Source: DASSSY01 sp035708205 (GTDB taxonomy: Bacteria > Bacteroidota > Bacteroidia > Chitinophagales > Chitinophagaceae). Taken from it: a stretch of 64,000 nt of DNA. A program made the position numbers and the translations under genes. Of this stretch, positions 41,756 through 48,892 are shown in pieces (position 1 is the first letter of the stretch; each line of letters opens with the position of its first letter). The DNA lies in assembly GCA_035708205.1 (NCBI GenBank), contig DASSSY010000006.1, positions 434,001 to 498,000 on the forward strand. Direction: 5' to 3'. The notes below the pieces were generated by a model. The model was not told where the DNA came from, did no database searches, and worked only from the letters and a program-made list of their open reading frames with translations.

Positions 41756-42277
41756 ATGGAAAATAAGGCGGAATCAAAGGATCTGCCGGGTTATGCGGCC
41801 CCGGCGCAAGCGAGGATTGGGCATGTCCATTTAAAAGTAGCCGATCTGGAAAGAGCCCTGGCCTTTTACCGGGATCTGTTAGGATTCGAGTTGACCACTA
41901 TGTATGGTCATCAGGCCGCCTTCCTTGCCGCAGGCGGTTATCATCATCATATCGGCCTGAACATCTGGTACAGTAAAGGTGCGCCACCGGCCGCACCTGG
42001 AGGGGTAGGGCTGTTTCATACGGCTATTGTTTACCCCAGCCGGAGAGACCTGGCGATTATTCTTGACCGGTTGCAGCAGTCTGATTATCCTTTGACCGGA
42101 GCTGCAGACCATGGTGTATCCGAAGCCCTGTACCTGAATGACCCGGACGGCAATGGCGTGGAGTTATATTGGGATCGTCCTACCGAGCAATGGCCTCGCT
42201 ATGCCGATGGCTCCCTGGAAATGTATACCCGTCCGTTGGATATGGATGATTTGCTGAAGGAACTTGCAGAGGGGTAA
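41756..42277 (+). CDS. VOC family (glyoxalase / extradiol dioxygenase fold) protein
   Basis: A 173-residue protein with the vicinal-oxygen-chelate fold. Metal-ligand candidates follow the family order: His23 in GHVHLKVADLERALAFY, His in GLFHTAIVYP and Glu in PDGNGVELYWDRP. It looks like a catechol 2,3-dioxygenase-type or glyoxalase-type member. The substrate is unknown. A strong hairpin terminator separates it from the convergent tRNA-Gln. Confidence 0.85.
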   Translation: MENKAESKDLPGYAAPAQARIGHVHLKVADLERALAFYRDLLGFELTTMYGHQAAFLAAGGYHHHIGLNIWYSKGAPPAAPGGVGLFHTAIVYPSRRDLAIILDRLQQSDYPLTGAADHGVSEALYLNDPDGNGVELYWDRPTEQWPRYADGSLEMYTRPLDMDDLLKELAEG

Positions 42278-42290
42278 AACATAGACGTTT

Positions 42291-42334
42291 AAACGCAAGA
42301 AACACGCTTATGCTATGGCGTGTTTCTTGCGTTT
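42291..42334. terminator. Strong hairpin between the VOC gene and tRNA-Gln
   Basis: A perfect 17-bp stem, AAACGCAAGAAACACGC / GCGTGTTTCTTGCGTTT, with a 10-nt loop. It lies directly 3' of both convergent units. The T-run is short, so it may act as a terminator and an RNA 3'-end stabiliser. Confidence 0.75.
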
Positions 42335-42338
42335 AATG

Positions 42339-42409
42339 TAGTCCCACCAGGATTCGAACCTAGACAAACAGTACCAAAAACTGTTGTGCTACCATTACAC
42401 CATAGGACT
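42339..42409 (-). tRNA. tRNA-Gln (anticodon TTG)
   Basis: Read on the minus strand, the 71-nt gene has acceptor arms AGTCCTA / TGGGACT with one G-U pair, D-arm GGTGTAATGGTAGCAC, anticodon arm ACAGT-TTTTGGT-ACTGT giving anticodon TTG (loop positions 34-36), and T-arm TAGGTTCGAATCCTG. The discriminator base is A. CCA is not encoded. Confidence 0.95.
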
Positions 42410-42468
42410 GCCTTACTTAGGGAGTGCAAAGGTAAAAAAAAAAATATTCCTGACAAATTTTTCAGGTA

Positions 42469-42831
42469 TCAATTCCAAACAAATTTATACAGTACCACTA
42501 ACAGTAAGGCCAGCGCAGAAGCTATAATAACCCCTTTGACGGTCAGCATGGCCTTTTTGTTCAAAAAATAATAGAAAGGGATCAGGTTGGCGATGATCGC
42601 TAAGGAAATTACCTTAGAGGCCTCGCTCATGGCAAATGAGCTTTTTGTATTTGTAAACATCCCCAGGTAGCTGCTGAACGATTTGTCCGTCCACATGGCC
42701 CAGTACAGTAAAAAGATGCCGATACAGGGAAAGATGATGCCTAAAATTAGTCCCAGAAGTGCGTTGTCCGATTTCGGTCGTTTGGGATCTCTTCTTATGT
42801 TATATTCTGTCGGTAGCTGGTCCTTTGCCAT
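42469..42831 (-). CDS. Small membrane protein, unknown function
   Basis: A 120-residue protein with about three membrane helices (residues 26-46, 72-90 and 95-117) and a basic cytoplasmic N-terminus. I do not recognise a family. It begins 29 bp after the aminopeptidase P gene ends on the same strand, so the two are probably co-transcribed. Confidence 0.6.
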   Translation of the reverse strand: MAKDQLPTEYNIRRDPKRPKSDNALLGLILGIIFPCIGIFLLYWAMWTDKSFSSYLGMFTNTKSSFAMSEASKVISLAIIANLIPFYYFLNKKAMLTVKGVIIASALALLLVVLYKFVWN

Positions 42832-42860
42832 AAAAAATTATTGATTCAGGTTAAACGGTT

Positions 42861-44153
42861 TTATTTCTTAGCCATGGCGGCCTCAATTTCTTCGGTCGTG
42901 ATCGGAATACCTTTGAACAAATCGATGCTGCCGTTCTTGGTCAGCCAATAGTTGTTTTCAATCCTGATGCCTATACCTTCTTCCTCAATATAGATACCGG
43001 GCTCGATGGTAAACAGCATGCCTTCTTTTACCGGTTCGTTGCGTGTGCCTAGATCATGGACATCCAGGCCTAAATGATGGCCGATGCCATGATAGAAGTA
43101 CTTGCGGATGGCCGGGTTGGCGGGATCTTGGTTCTTGATATCCTCTGCGGTGACCAGGCCGATTTTTTGTAATTGCTTTTCATATTCTTTGTCCACCAGT
43201 TTCATATATTCGGCATAGTTCATTCCCGGTTTAAGAATGGATACGCAATACAGGTGAATCGCCAGGCAGGCATCATATACTTCTTTCTGGCGCTTGGTGA
43301 ACTTGCCGTTGACGGGAATGGTACGGCTCAGATCGGCATTGTAATTGCCATATTCGGCACCGAAATCCATTAAGATCAAATCCCCGTCCCGACATTCCAG
43401 GTTATTGTCTATATAATGCAGGGTCCTGGCGCTGTCGCCGCTGGCAATGATGGCACTGTATGCGTGACGTGTGGCCCGGTTGCGCAAGAATTCATGTGTG
43501 ATCTCGGCTTCAATTTCATATTCCATGACGCCGGGTTGTACAAATCCGCAAACCCTCAAGAACGCTTTATGGGTAATATCCACGGCCTGCTGTACCACAT
43601 CAATCTCTGCTTTGGTTTTGATGGCTCGGAGTTCTTTCATGATCCTTGCAGAACGTTCGTACCGGTGTAAAGGATAGCGTTTCATGAACTGATGCACGAA
43701 TAACAGATCGGTACGTAAGACATCCAGGCCTACACGGTCATTTTCATCAGTATCTAAATAAACGGTATCCGCATGATGCATCCAGGCCTGGATTTGAGCA
43801 TCAATGCTATCGGTAAACTGGATATTTTCAATACCGGACATTTGCCGGGCTTCTTCTTTACGCAATAGGTGACCATTCCATTTTTCCATCAGCTCATTTG
43901 GGCGCTGGATCACCAGCACCTCCCGGGCCGATTGGTCCGCGTTGCCCGGATACAAAATGACCATGGTTTTTTCCTGTATCACTCCCGACAACCACACAAC
44001 ATTAGAATTAGGCTTATAACTGTATACCGCATCACCATTTTCAGATACTACGGGATTGGCATTAAAGATAGCAACGGAGTTCGGTTTCATCATTTTGGCG
44101 AACCGTTTCCTGTTTTCCTGAAACAATTTTGGATCGATGCTTTGATATTTCAT
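42861..44153 (-). CDS. Aminopeptidase P family metallopeptidase (M24B)
   Basis: A 430-residue enzyme that removes an N-terminal residue ahead of proline. The N-terminal Creatinase-type domain (from about residue 5 to 165) leads to the pita-bread catalytic domain. The metal ligands are in LMDFGAEYGNYNADLSRTIP (two Asp), HGIGHHLGLDVHD (His), TIEPGIYIEEEGIGIRIEN (two Glu). It is cytoplasmic (no signal peptide). It is followed at 29 bp by a small membrane protein gene. Confidence 0.93.
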   Translation of the reverse strand: MKYQSIDPKLFQENRKRFAKMMKPNSVAIFNANPVVSENGDAVYSYKPNSNVVWLSGVIQEKTMVILYPGNADQSAREVLVIQRPNELMEKWNGHLLRKEEARQMSGIENIQFTDSIDAQIQAWMHHADTVYLDTDENDRVGLDVLRTDLLFVHQFMKRYPLHRYERSARIMKELRAIKTKAEIDVVQQAVDITHKAFLRVCGFVQPGVMEYEIEAEITHEFLRNRATRHAYSAIIASGDSARTLHYIDNNLECRDGDLILMDFGAEYGNYNADLSRTIPVNGKFTKRQKEVYDACLAIHLYCVSILKPGMNYAEYMKLVDKEYEKQLQKIGLVTAEDIKNQDPANPAIRKYFYHGIGHHLGLDVHDLGTRNEPVKEGMLFTIEPGIYIEEEGIGIRIENNYWLTKNGSIDLFKGIPITTEEIEAAMAKK

Positions 44154-44637
44154 CTGTATCTGCTTTTGTTGGTTACTAGTTAATTGTATCGTTTTGCCGG
44201 ATTTTTAAAATCCGGCAGAAAAGAACTCTGCAAAGTACGCAAAGAATTCCTGTTCGCAAAAATGGTATAGGCATAATACGGGTATATCAGCTTAAGGAAA
44301 TAGCTTCCCGGATTATCATATCTGTAGCCCGGGAAATGACGATACGTCCGAAACCCGGTTTAACGGGAATTTGCAGTATAGTGGGCAAAATCCTGCCCAG
44401 CAGGTTGTGTTTAAGAACTGGATAATGCCTTTATATTCGTGTTCACTGTCCGGGATCCAGCAGCCTTTTGCCTGGTGCGGATAATCGCCTATCCATATGA
44501 CCTCCATTGCCGGTCGCCTGAATGACTGAATGATCTTGAAAATGGCATAGGCCATAATATTTTCAGCCATTCTTACCCTTAAGGGAACGGGAAATGCGGT
44601 AAGCTTCGCCCGGTAATAAGAAGGTCCATGACAATAA
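44154..44637. other. 484-bp region between pepP-like and kbl genes without a credible gene
   Basis: A 21-bp near-palindrome (GCCGGATTTTTAAAATCCGGC, 44196-44216) sits near one end. An open frame on the minus strand (to 44316) has no recognised family and begins inside kbl. Next to the palindrome is the phrase CTGCAAAGTACGCAAAG, a low-complexity motif. I see no promoter box of the TAnnTTTG type for pepP; TACTTTG (one base short) is present. Confidence 0.4.
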
Positions 44638-45828
44638 TTATGCGATAACCTCCAGCTCTTTGCCCACCTTAATAAAAGCGGTAATGGCTTTATCCAGATG
44701 TTCCTTTTCATGAGCAGCGGAGATCTGGATACGGATACGCGCCTGACCTTTCGGTACGACAGGATAGAAAAATCCCGTAACGTAAACACCTTCTTCCAGC
44801 ATACGGGAGGCCATTCTCTGGGCTAACACGGCATCATACAGCATTAACGGCGTAATGGGATGGCTGCCGGGCTTGATATCGAAACCAGCGGCGGTCATTT
44901 GCTCCCGGAAATATTTTGTATTGTCTTCCAGCTTATCCCTTAGGGCGGTAGTTTCGTTCAGCAGATCCAGAACCGCAATGGAAGCGCCGACCACGGATGG
45001 CGCGAGGGTGTTGGAAAACAAATAAGGCCGGCTGCGTTGGCGCAGCATGTCGACAATTTCTTTTTTGCCGCTTGTGAAGCCGCCGGAAGCGCCGCCAAGC
45101 GCTTTACCCAGGGTAGACGTGATAATGTCGATCCTGCCCATTACACCGCAAAGCTCATGAACCCCTCGGCCGGTTTTGCCCATAAAGCCGGAAGAATGGC
45201 TTTCGTCAATCATCACTACAGCACCGTATTTGTCGGCCAGGTCACAAATCCTGTCCAATTGGGCAATGGTGCCGTCCATCGAGAAAACGGAGTCCGTTAC
45301 AATCATGCGGGTCCTCGCACCCTGATGCGCCTTAAGCTGCTCTTCCAGGTCAGCCATGTCGTCATGCTGATAGCGTGCGCGTCCGGCTTTGCAAAGGCGA
45401 ACGCCGTCAATAATGGAGGCATGATTCAATTCATCGGAAATGATGACGTCCTGTTCGTTCAGTAAAGGTTCGAATACACCGCCGTTGGCATCAAAACAGG
45501 CGGCGTATAAAATGGTATCTTCCATGCCGACAAATCGGGAAATCTTTTCTTCCAGCTCTTTATGAATATCCTGCGTGCCGCAGATAAAACGTACGGAGCT
45601 CATGCCATATCCACGGTGATCTACCGTATTTTTAGCCGCAGCTAGAACTTTCGGATGTGCAGACAGTCCTAAATAGTTATTGGCACAAAAATTTAGAACC
45701 GTTTTGCCGTTCGCCTTAATTTCCGCGCCTTGTGGTGATTCGATAATGCGTTCTTCCTTATATAATCCGCTGGACTTAATGTCTGCCAATTCGTTGTGCA
45801 GACGTTCATAAAAAGCTGTGTTGGGCAT
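44638..45828 (-). CDS. kbl: Glycine C-acetyltransferase (2-amino-3-ketobutyrate CoA ligase)
   Basis: A 396-residue PLP enzyme of the alpha-oxoamine synthase family. With CoA it splits 2-amino-3-ketobutyrate to glycine and acetyl-CoA in threonine degradation. PLP-lysine motif TSTLGKALGGASGG is intact, with FCANNYLGLSAHPKVLAAA near the start and DESHSSGFMG supplying the PLP Asp/His region. The start at ATG 45828 fits the -7 box at 45844-45851. Its usual partner tdh is not present in the window. Confidence 0.93.
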   Translation of the reverse strand: MPNTAFYERLHNELADIKSSGLYKEERIIESPQGAEIKANGKTVLNFCANNYLGLSAHPKVLAAAKNTVDHRGYGMSSVRFICGTQDIHKELEEKISRFVGMEDTILYAACFDANGGVFEPLLNEQDVIISDELNHASIIDGVRLCKAGRARYQHDDMADLEEQLKAHQGARTRMIVTDSVFSMDGTIAQLDRICDLADKYGAVVMIDESHSSGFMGKTGRGVHELCGVMGRIDIITSTLGKALGGASGGFTSGKKEIVDMLRQRSRPYLFSNTLAPSVVGASIAVLDLLNETTALRDKLEDNTKYFREQMTAAGFDIKPGSHPITPLMLYDAVLAQRMASRMLEEGVYVTGFFYPVVPKGQARIRIQISAAHEKEHLDKAITAFIKVGKELEVIA

Positions 45829-45843
45829 AACCTGATTTTGAAG

Positions 45844-45873
45844 CAAAGCTAATAAAATTCATCTGGCTACAAA
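45844..45873 (-). promoter_or_regulatory. Promoter of kbl
   Basis: On the minus strand TTTG (45873-45870) and TAGCTTTG (45851-45844) are 18 nt apart. The -7 box lies 15 nt before the ATG at 45828 and rules out the ATG at 45846. Confidence 0.65.
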
Positions 45874-45883
45874 GGGTTTTCTT

Positions 45884-45891
45884 TATTTTTG
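45884..45891 (+). promoter_or_regulatory. -7 promoter box abutting the GNAT-like gene
   Basis: TATTTTTG matches TAnnTTTG and ends 5 nt before the ATG at 45897. It is divergent to the kbl promoter, and the two boxes are only about 32 bp apart. Confidence 0.45.
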
Positions 45892-45896
45892 CTCCT

Positions 45897-47057
45897 ATGA
45901 AGATGAACATGACAGAGGTAACCACTGCCGTCCAGGTTCGCCGTTTTTTGGACTTGCCTCAAATGATATACAAAAATGATCCTAACTGGATCCGGCCTTT
46001 GGACAAGGATATTGAGGCTGTTTTTGATCCTTCAAAAAACAAGCTTTTCAAGACCGGGATCTGCAAACGCTGGCTTTTGGTAAATGACAAGGGAGAGGGC
46101 ATTGGCCGTATCGCTGCCTTTGTCAATAAAAAATACAAGCAGGAACAGCCCACCGGCGGTATCGGCTTTTTTGAAGTTATTGAAAATGAAGCTGCCGCTC
46201 ATTTTATGCTGGATTTTTGCCGCGATTGGCTTAAGGCACAAGGTATGGAGGCTATGGACGGCTCCGTTAATTTTGGCGAGCGTGACCGTTTTTGGGGTAT
46301 TGTTACCGATGGCTTTGATGAGCCGTTGTATGGCATGAATTACAACCCGTCCTATTATAAAACCTTTTTTGAAAGCTATGGGTTTCAGGTATATTTTTAT
46401 CAGGAGTGCTATGGTCTGAAAGTGGCCGATGAATTTCAGCTCAAATTTTACGAGCGGCATGAAGCTTTATCTCAAAACCGGGATCTGAAAGCGCAGCGTC
46501 TGATTAAAAAAGACTGGAAGAAATATGCCCGTGATTTTGCTCATGTTTATAACCAAGCCTGGGCTGCTCACGGCGAAGGCAAGAGCCTGGACGAACGGCA
46601 GGCCATCCAAATTTTTAAATCCATGCGCCCTGTAATGGACGAACGGATCAACTGGTTTGTCTATGATAAGGGGGAGCCTGTGGCCTGCTGGATCAACCTG
46701 CCGGATCTAAACCAATATTTCAAATATCTGAACGGTAAGTTTGGTTTACTGCAAAAGCTCTATTTCCTGTGGTTGAAGAAGTTTAAGGTCAACACAAAGA
46801 TTATCGGTATTGTTTTTGGTATTGTTCCGAAATGGCAGGGAAAGGGTATGGATGCCTTTATGATCCTGGAAGGGACCAGGGCCATTTTAAAGGAAAGCCA
46901 TTACAAGACTTACGAAATGCAATGGATCGGCGATTTCAACCCTAAGATGACCAATGTGGCTAAAAGCCTCGGCGCTACCGTTAGTCGTCGCCTGGCCACT
47001 TATCGATATTTATTTGACCGGGAAAAACCTTTTAGACGCCATCCGGTTTTATCCTAA
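45897..47057 (+). CDS. GNAT-fold acetyltransferase-like protein (YghO-like)
   Basis: A 386-residue cytoplasmic protein. The N-terminal half has the common Bacteroidota pattern FLDLPQMIYKNDPNWIRPLD, then KGEGIGRIAAFVNKKY and the region MDGSVNFGERDRFWGIVTDGF. The second half contains a second GNAT-like fold with VPKWQGKGMDAFMILEGTRA (acetyl-CoA-binding type loop QGKGM). The substrate is unknown. ATGs at 45903 and 45909 are alternative starts. The hutG-like gene follows after 36 bp. Confidence 0.75.
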   Translation: MKMNMTEVTTAVQVRRFLDLPQMIYKNDPNWIRPLDKDIEAVFDPSKNKLFKTGICKRWLLVNDKGEGIGRIAAFVNKKYKQEQPTGGIGFFEVIENEAAAHFMLDFCRDWLKAQGMEAMDGSVNFGERDRFWGIVTDGFDEPLYGMNYNPSYYKTFFESYGFQVYFYQECYGLKVADEFQLKFYERHEALSQNRDLKAQRLIKKDWKKYARDFAHVYNQAWAAHGEGKSLDERQAIQIFKSMRPVMDERINWFVYDKGEPVACWINLPDLNQYFKYLNGKFGLLQKLYFLWLKKFKVNTKIIGIVFGIVPKWQGKGMDAFMILEGTRAILKESHYKTYEMQWIGDFNPKMTNVAKSLGATVSRRLATYRYLFDREKPFRRHPVLS

Positions 47058-47093
47058 GCACATCTCGTTTATGGCGTTCAAAAATTAAGTGCT

Positions 47094-48107
47094 ATGTTCC
47101 AGTTTCGTGTTATTTCTAAAGAAGAGAAAGATAATTATTTGAATATCAGGCCGGGCGAGACCCACATCGGTGAAATGATAACCTGTGCGTCGTCTGAAGA
47201 TGAGATGGAGGATTTGTTACAGTCAGAAACTGTTCGGTTTGTGCTGGTGGGCTTGCCGGAAGATATTGGTGTCCGGGCCAACGGCGGCATTGGCGGCGCG
47301 CAAACTGGCTGGCAGCCCTTTTTAAGGGCCTTTTTAAATATCCAGGAAACAGAATTCTTATCGGGGCGGCACTTTTTGTTATACGGTCATTTGCATAATA
47401 GACTGACACCTGGTTCCGATGCCCCGGCCGATCCCGAAACCTTACGGGCGGCCACAGCCGGAATTGATGAGCTTGTGTTTCCGCATATCCAGAAAATTGT
47501 GGCGGCGGGAAAAATACCGGTGGTTATCGGCGGGGGGCACAATAATGCTTATCCCTTATTAAAAGGCGCGTCTTTAGCGCTCAAACAACCGCTGAATGCC
47601 ATCAATACCGATGCGCATGCCGATTTCAGAGCCATAGAAGGGCGACACAGCGGCAATGGATTCAGCTATGCGTTTACGGAAGGCTATCTTAAAAATTATT
47701 TTGCTTTGGGGCTGCATGAGGCCTATAACAACCGGGAAATGATGCAGGCCATGGCGGCGGCCGATGGCATTGATTCTATTTACTGGGAAGATATTTTTAT
47801 GCGGCGGAAAATGAGCTGGGAGAAGGCCATAGAAAAGGCTTTATCGCATGTTTCCGAAAGTTTTTTCGGTACCGAATTGGACACTGATAGCATTGCCCAT
47901 ACATTGAGCAGTGCCGAAACACCGGTGGGCATTACCGAGCGGGAGGCCATGCGGGTGTTGTATGCCTGCGGCCAAAGCCCTCAGGCGGTTTACATGCACT
48001 TGCCTGAAGCCGTTGCCCGGCGTGCCGACGGCCAAACGAATCCCTTAGCCGGAAAATTACTGAGTTATTTAGTGCAGGCCTTTTGCAAAGGGGTTTTGGA
48101 GCGATAG
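47094..48107 (+). CDS. Formimidoylglutamase-like protein of the arginase (ureohydrolase) family
   Basis: A 337-residue binuclear-metal hydrolase fold. Metal-binding motifs of the ureohydrolases appear as GGGHNN (usually GGDHS), NTDAHADFR (the DxHxD motif) and ELDTDSIA (the DxD motif). This combination resembles the Bacteroidota proteins annotated as formimidoylglutamase (HutG), which release formamide from N-formimino-glutamate in histidine breakdown. Substrate specificity cannot be read from sequence. hutU is about 6 kb away, and the two do not form one operon. Confidence 0.72.
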   Translation: MFQFRVISKEEKDNYLNIRPGETHIGEMITCASSEDEMEDLLQSETVRFVLVGLPEDIGVRANGGIGGAQTGWQPFLRAFLNIQETEFLSGRHFLLYGHLHNRLTPGSDAPADPETLRAATAGIDELVFPHIQKIVAAGKIPVVIGGGHNNAYPLLKGASLALKQPLNAINTDAHADFRAIEGRHSGNGFSYAFTEGYLKNYFALGLHEAYNNREMMQAMAAADGIDSIYWEDIFMRRKMSWEKAIEKALSHVSESFFGTELDTDSIAHTLSSAETPVGITEREAMRVLYACGQSPQAVYMHLPEAVARRADGQTNPLAGKLLSYLVQAFCKGVLER

Positions 48108-48435
48108 TGTTTGACTGATTCTTAAAAAATGCTGGCAAGTTTTTCCACCAAACGTTGCGCCTTCGCGTGAAATATTCCTTGTTGCCTCCGTGTTTTCGTG
48201 AGAAAGAAATTGAGTTGCTTTTGAAGAACTATTAAGGCATGAAGATGCATTAAGAACGCATTGCATTTCCCTCTCCTGTGGTTGTGTGTCCTCACCAACC
48301 ACTATGACATTTCAGACCTTCGCGTGAAACGCAACTTTGTGGCCTCATCGGCCATTCCGCTGTTCGACATGTTCCGGAGGGTCATGTCGAACCATGGATA
48401 AAGTCGGGTTTTAATCCGGGAAGGGACTGTATCGT
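48108..48435. other. 328-bp intergenic region with small repeats and a palindrome
   Basis: No gene is visible. A 13-bp phrase, CCTTCGCGTGAAA, occurs twice (48160-48172 and 48317-48329) in the same orientation. A perfect 10-bp hairpin (48362-48392) lies near the SUI1 end. The region could be a decayed dispersed repeat. Confidence 0.4.
48362..48392. repeat. Palindromic hairpin GTTCGACATG / CATGTCGAAC
   Basis: Perfect 10-bp arms around an 11-nt loop (TTCCGGAGGGT). It has no T-run and lies between two genes with convergent ends (hutG-like and SUI1), so it may be a terminator for either or a REP-like element. Confidence 0.5.
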
Positions 48436-48768
48436 TTATCCCTTTACGCCATAGCCCCAGTCCTTCAGCCATTGAAGGACTGGGGCTTTATAATCGCCCT
48501 GGATGATGATTTCTCCGTCTTTGACGCTGCCGCCGGTACCGCATTTGGTCTTCAGCTTTTTGCCTAAGTCATTCAAATCGTTTTCGCTGCCTTCAAATCC
48601 GATGACCAAGGTCACGGTCTTTCCCCGTCTTTGCTTGCTGTCCAGAATGACTTTCAGCCGTTGCCGCTCCGGGGTAGGGGTGTCGTGCCCGGTTTCTTCG
48701 GGCTTCAGGGCATCAGGGTTGGTGGAATAGACCAGCCCGGCAAATGAATTGTACTTCCGCGTTTTCAT
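48436..48768 (-). CDS. SUI1/YciH family translation initiation factor-like protein
   Basis: A 110-residue protein of the eIF1/SUI1 family. The core motif KTKCGTGGSVKDGEIIIQGDY and the C-terminal VLQWLKDWGYGVKG match the YciH family. Its role in bacterial initiation fidelity is suggested from E. coli work on YciH. The start at ATG 48768 lies 5 nt after a TATTTTTG box, and the upstream ATG 48786 is on the far side of the box. The last 40 bases form a perfect 14-bp hairpin. Confidence 0.9.
   Translation of the reverse strand: MKTRKYNSFAGLVYSTNPDALKPEETGHDTPTPERQRLKVILDSKQRRGKTVTLVIGFEGSENDLNDLGKKLKTKCGTGGSVKDGEIIIQGDYKAPVLQWLKDWGYGVKG
48454..48486. repeat. Perfect 14-bp hairpin inside the SUI1 coding end
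   Basis: Arms GCCCCAGTCCTTCA and TGAAGGACTGGGGC with a 5-nt loop lie wholly within the gene. They encode APVLQWLKDWG. The minus-strand mRNA has no T-run after it. On the plus strand it is followed by TTTAT, so it could weakly terminate transcription from the hutG side. Confidence 0.7.
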
Positions 48769-48773
48769 TGTTG

Positions 48774-48781
48774 CAAAAATA
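48774..48781 (-). promoter_or_regulatory. -7 promoter box abutting the SUI1 gene
   Basis: TATTTTTG on the minus strand matches TAnnTTTG and ends 5 nt before the ATG at 48768. Confidence 0.45.
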
Positions 48782-48850
48782 ATCAAATTATCTTTTTTTT
48801 CCCGATAGGTCTTGCCCGGGAATATTCGGCCGGAATCATCAAATTATTCG

Positions 48851-48858
48851 TAATTTTG
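48851..48858 (+). promoter_or_regulatory. -7 promoter box of gcvP
   Basis: TAATTTTG matches TAnnTTTG and lies 34 nt before the gcvP ATG at 48893. Confidence 0.5.
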
Positions 48859-48892
48859 CAGCCTTATTTTTCCAAATCATATTTATTTGTTT

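Noticed and set aside
44316..44789. 157-codon minus-strand ORF in the kbl-pepP gap
   Set aside because: Its first third lies inside kbl in another frame, with no known motif. Only the last part is intergenic, which is not enough to call a gene.
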